The translations under genes were made by a program, and so were the position numbers. Shown piece after piece: positions 5,203-7,285 of a DNA stretch of 7,285 nucleotides; position 1 is the stretch's first letter; each line of letters starts with the position of its first letter. The notes beneath the pieces were generated by a model. It searched no databases. It had not been told where the DNA came from and saw nothing but the letters and a program-made list of their open reading frames with translations. Origin of the DNA: Devosia sp. Its GTDB lineage: Bacteria; Pseudomonadota; Alphaproteobacteria; Rhizobiales; Devosiaceae. The stretch lies in the NCBI GenBank assembly GCA_016793415.1, contig JAEUMC010000481.1, forward strand, positions 1 to 7,285, given 5' to 3'.

Positions 5203-5913
5203 ATGCGTGTACTCTTGATCGAGGACGACAGCGCGACAGCGCAGAGCATCGAGCTGATGCTCAAATCAGAGAGTTTCAACGTATATACGACGGACCTCGG
5301 CGAAGAGGGCGTCGACCTAGGCAAGCTCTACGACTACGACATCATCCTGCTGGATCTGAACCTTCCCGACATGTCGGGCTACGAAGTGCTGCGCACCCTG
5401 CGCGTGGCCAAGGTGCAGACCCCGATCCTGATCCTGTCTGGTCTTGCCGGCATCGAAGACAAGGTGCGCGGTCTCGGCTTCGGCGCTGACGACTACATGA
5501 CCAAACCGTTCCACAAGGACGAGCTGGTTGCCCGCATCCACGCCATCGTCCGTCGCTCCAAGGGCCATGCGCAGTCGGTCATCTCCACCGGCGACCTGAC
5601 CGTGAACCTCGACACCAAGACCGTCGAAGTCCAGTCGGCCCGCGTGCACCTGACCGGCAAGGAATACCAGATGCTGGAGCTGCTCTCGCTCCGCAAGGGC
5701 ACCACCCTCACCAAGGAAATGTTCCTCAACCACCTCTATGGCGGCATGGACGAGCCCGAGCTGAAGATCATCGACGTCTTCATCTGCAAGCTCAGGAAGA
5801 AGCTCTCGGTCGCCACCGGCGGCAAGAACTACATCGAGACCGTCTGGGGCCGCGGCTACGTGCTGCGCGAGCCCGACGAGAACGACAGCTTCGCGGAATC
5901 GAGCGTCGCCTGA
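5203..5913 (+). CDS. ctrA: Cell-cycle response regulator CtrA
   Basis: This 236-residue OmpR-type response regulator is near-identical in layout to Caulobacter CtrA. The receiver domain spans residues 1-118, with acidic pocket E7/D8/D9, phosphoacceptor D51 (in [11 protein letters not shown]), switch residue S79 and K101 (in MTKPF). The CtrA-diagnostic stretch [20 protein letters not shown] follows at 103-122. The winged-helix DNA-binding domain spans about 125-225 and includes [13 protein letters not shown], the [17 protein letters not shown] recognition helix region and the terminal WGRGYVLR strand. Phosphorylated through CckA-ChpT in this class, CtrA binds TTAA-type boxes to control flagellar, division and methylation genes and, in Caulobacter, to block replication initiation. 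Start ATG 5203 has AAGGGG at 5188-5193. The C-terminus ends in VA rather than the AA that ClpXP recognises in Caulobacter. Control by CtrA itself and by CcrM is suggested by the upstream sites. Confidence 0.98.
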   Translation: MRVLLIEDDSATAQSIELMLKSESFNVYTTDLGEEGVDLGKLYDYDIILLDLNLPDMSGYEVLRTLRVAKVQTPILILSGLAGIEDKVRGLGFGADDYMTKPFHKDELVARIHAIVRRSKGHAQSVISTGDLTVNLDTKTVEVQSARVHLTGKEYQMLELLSLRKGTTLTKEMFLNHLYGGMDEPELKIIDVFICKLRKKLSVATGGKNYIETVWGRGYVLREPDENDSFAESSVA

Positions 5914-5942
5914 TTCAGTCCTGCATTGCGGCAGACCTGGGG

Positions 5943-5970
5943 AACCCCGTACCGGAAGGTGCGGGGTTTT
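5943..5970 (+). terminator. Rho-independent terminator of ctrA
   Basis: AACCCCGTACC (5943-5953) pairs with GGTGCGGGGTT (5958-5968) across a GGAA loop, with one T-G wobble, ending in TTTT (5967-5970). It lies 29 bases after the ctrA stop and only 3 bases from the parE stop on the other strand. Confidence 0.85.
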
Positions 5971-5972
5971 CG

Positions 5973-6289
5973 CTATTTGGGGTCGCTGAACTCTGCGCGC
6001 ACCCGACGCTCCTGGTGCATCCGCTCGTGCAGGATGGATACCACACCAACGTCACCGTCCTGCAACCGTCGCCAGTACACGAAGTGATGTTCGTACCGGA
6101 TGAAGAAGCCTTGCACCCCAAACGACGCCGGTACGACGCGCGACCTGGTCCTGCCGTCGGCAAGCCCCTCGATCGCCTCGAAGAGACCGGTCAGGTAGCG
6201 CTCTGCCTGCTCTTCGCCCCAGCGATCAGCGGGAACCTATAGATCTCATCAAAGCGGACCGACGCCGTTTCGAGGATGATGACTGCCAT
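5973..6289 (-). pseudogene. parE: ParE/RelE-superfamily toxin gene broken by a one-base frameshift
   Basis: Reading leftward from ATG 6289-6287 gives MAVIILETASVRFDEIYR, a typical ParE N-terminus. The frame then runs into TGA at 6193-6191 after 32 codons. From base 6236 a second frame continues without a stop to TAG at 5975-5973. It reads VPADRWGEEQAERYLTGLFE at its start, then a GFFIRYEHHFVYWRR core and SILHERMHQ, the standard ParE beta-sheet and C-terminal motif. The two parts join exactly if one base is added near 6234-6238, giving 105 residues, normal for ParE. ParE toxins poison DNA gyrase; related RelE proteins cleave ribosome-bound mRNA. The start codon directly abuts the parD stop (TAG-ATG), the classic parDE arrangement. 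As written no full toxin is made. A sequencing error in a short homopolymer cannot be excluded. Confidence 0.82.
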
Positions 6290-6547
6290 CTACTGGCGCC
6301 GGTTCCGCGCCAAGACTTCTTCGAGTGTTACTCGAACGAACGCGCTGTCGGGAGCTGAGAACGCCAGCTGCAGCTCGGCCTTCAGCTTCTCGAACGCCTC
6401 GTTGTCAACCCGTTCCTTGTCGCGCCTGATCAGGTCGCGCACATACTCGCTGACGTTCTCATAGGACCCCGTCTCGCTCACGTTCGACGCGACGAACTCG
6501 CTGAGCTCTCCGCTGATCCGCACCGTCATCGTCGTTGTTCGGGCCAT
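6290..6547 (-). CDS. parD: ParD-family antitoxin (ribbon-helix-helix)
   Basis: This 85-residue intact antitoxin starts MARTTTMTVRISGELSEFV. The strand at about 5-11 and the two helices at about 14-24 and 30-44 (with the GSYENVSEYVRDLIRR signature at 27-42) form the CopG/ParD ribbon-helix-helix dimer that binds the operator of its own operon. Residues 45-85 form the flexible, charged C-terminal segment that wraps the toxin. I chose ATG 6547-6545 because GGAGAG lies just upstream. An earlier in-frame ATG at 6580 would add 11 residues and overlap the likely promoter. Its stop touches the start of the frameshifted parE. With the toxin broken, this is an orphaned antitoxin or a remnant of a decaying module. 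Confidence 0.87.
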   Translation of the reverse strand: MARTTTMTVRISGELSEFVASNVSETGSYENVSEYVRDLIRRDKERVDNEAFEKLKAELQLAFSAPDSAFVRVTLEEVLARNRRQ

Positions 6548-6569
6548 GTCGCTCTCCATCGGCGTCTTC

Positions 6570-6597
6570 AAGATACGCAATATCGAATACGATTCAA
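6570..6597 (-). promoter_or_regulatory. Candidate parDE promoter/operator
   Basis: On the minus strand TTGAAT (6597-6592) and TATCTT (6575-6570) are spaced by 16 bases, a fair match to a housekeeping promoter. It ends 23 bases before the parD start. The spacer contains CGTAT twice, 14 bases apart start to start, within an AT-rich stretch suited to a ParD operator. Both points are inferred. Confidence 0.42.
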
Positions 6598-6674
6598 GGC
6601 TGACGCAGTAACTGGCTCGCGCTGGCGACCGACGGGCCCTTGAGCGGCTGGTCGGCCAATGGCAGCCTCAAGCC

Positions 6675-7285
6675 ATGAACGTCATCAGATGGATAGCGCC
6701 AGACCCAACGGCCGTCGCGGCGACCCTAGCCGGCATCGGCGTCGCCGTTGATCCCGCCGAAATCACGCTTCTCGGGCGCGACCACCGCTTCGCGGCCCGC
6801 CTGCCCGGCCACCGCATCGCCTGGTTCCCCACCGATCTGCATGGTCGGCAGCGCCTCACGCGCGAGGCCCGCGCCCTCGCCCTTATCCAGCGCCACTGCC
6901 GCTTCGGGGCGCCACGCCTCATCCACCAGTCGGCGGCCGGCTGGCAGCTGCGCGCCGAGGTCCCCGGCACCGCCGATCCGTTCGCGGTCTACCACCGGGT
7001 CCGCGATGACCATCACTTCGCGGCGACGCTGGGAGGCAATCTGGGCCGCCTGCTCGCCGACCAGCACCTGAGCATTCCACCGCGCGAACTGGGCGACTGG
7101 CTGCTGGCGCGCCCCAGCTGGCCACCACCGCAATCGCAGATCGCAACCGACCTGCCGCGCGTCACCGACGATCGCGACCTGGTCGATCGCGCCCTGGCGC
7201 TGCTGGCCCGATGTGAGGCGACGGAGGCCGCCATCACCGATCGAGTCCTCGCCCATACCGATTTCGGCTTCCACACCATGGTGGT
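6675..7285 (+). CDS. Aminoglycoside-phosphotransferase-like (APH/choline kinase fold) protein, N-terminal part
   Basis: The frame is open from ATG 6675 to the window edge: 203 codons, 3' end missing. The N-terminal ~90 residues fit a degenerate kinase N-lobe (ITLLGRDHRFAARLPGHRIAWFP, then LTREARALALIQRH, which resembles the helix carrying the conserved Glu). A middle helical part (LGGNLGRLLADQHL) matches the 'LGxFLARLH' helix of APH proteins. Near the visible end HTDFGFHTMV aligns with the Brenner motif HGDxxxxN: the His and catalytic Asp are present, but the Asn position appears to be Thr. Members phosphorylate small molecules or are of unknown substrate; this is not evidence of antibiotic resistance. 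The start has no good ribosome site. In-frame sequence is open back to 6612 with only CTG as an alternative start, so the start is uncertain. It is divergent from parDE. Confidence 0.62.
   Translation, partial: MNVIRWIAPDPTAVAATLAGIGVAVDPAEITLLGRDHRFAARLPGHRIAWFPTDLHGRQRLTREARALALIQRHCRFGAPRLIHQSAAGWQLRAEVPGTADPFAVYHRVRDDHHFAATLGGNLGRLLADQHLSIPPRELGDWLLARPSWPPPQSQIATDLPRVTDDRDLVDRALALLARCEATEAAITDRVLAHTDFGFHTMV

Noticed and set aside
5915..6163. Open frame (-, 82 codons) in the parE region
   Set aside because: It lies in a third frame relative to parE and has no family motif. The parE sequence is read in the two other minus-strand frames.
6015..6242. Open frame on the plus strand in the region between ctrA and parD
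   Set aside because: It is antisense to the frameshifted parE, whose two frames show clear family motifs; this frame shows none.
5915..6600. parDE as part of a larger mobile island
   Set aside because: No integrase, transposase, direct repeats or tRNA boundary is visible, and the flanks look like ordinary chromosomal genes. Toxin-antitoxin pairs often sit alone.
6726..7274. Open frame (-, 182 codons) at the right end
   Set aside because: It is a shadow of the APH-like gene, which has the kinase-type motif on the plus strand.
6675..7285. Antibiotic-resistance gene
   Set aside because: The kinase-like fold is shared by many non-resistance proteins. The key Asn is not seen and the substrate site is outside the window.

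Overview
The window looks chromosomal and comes from an alphaproteobacterium of the order Hyphomicrobiales (Rhizobiales). A Devosia-like lineage is my best guess. This rests on the high GC content, a near-canonical CtrA cell-cycle regulator, a divergent flagellar fliI-fliJ pair, GANTC (CcrM-type) sites in the ctrA upstream region, and two kinds of short palindromic intergenic repeat typical of alphaproteobacteria. No insertion sequence, CRISPR array, tRNA or rRNA was seen.

Layout from left to right: (1) 3' end of a putative zinc-binding metallopeptidase (+). (2) A GC-rich double-hairpin repeat, which also seems to supply the ribosome binding site of an ElaA-like GNAT acetyltransferase (+). 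(3) A 326-bp convergent intergenic region holding a possible small RNA with a terminator, then a MITE-like inverted repeat of about 100 bp. (4) A cytoplasmic single-cysteine DsbA/thioredoxin-fold protein (-). (5) Divergent from it, a secreted protein with two PRC-barrel domains (+), ending in a clear terminator. (6) fliJ and fliI (-), the flagellar export chaperone/escort protein and ATPase. (7) A 395-bp divergent regulatory region with CtrA-box-like and GANTC motifs. (8) ctrA (+) with a terminator. (9) A parD-parE toxin-antitoxin module (-) in which parD is intact and parE carries a one-base frameshift. (10) The 5' part of an aminoglycoside-phosphotransferase-like protein (+), running off the window.

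The functional core is fliJ/fliI/ctrA. CtrA is the master response regulator of the alphaproteobacterial cell cycle and commonly controls early flagellar genes. Its gene and fliI share one upstream region that carries candidate binding sites for CtrA itself and candidate CcrM methylation sites. The remaining genes look like independent single-gene units. The least expected feature is the broken parE, which is visible only when two reading frames are joined. I found no convincing wholly new system in this window.
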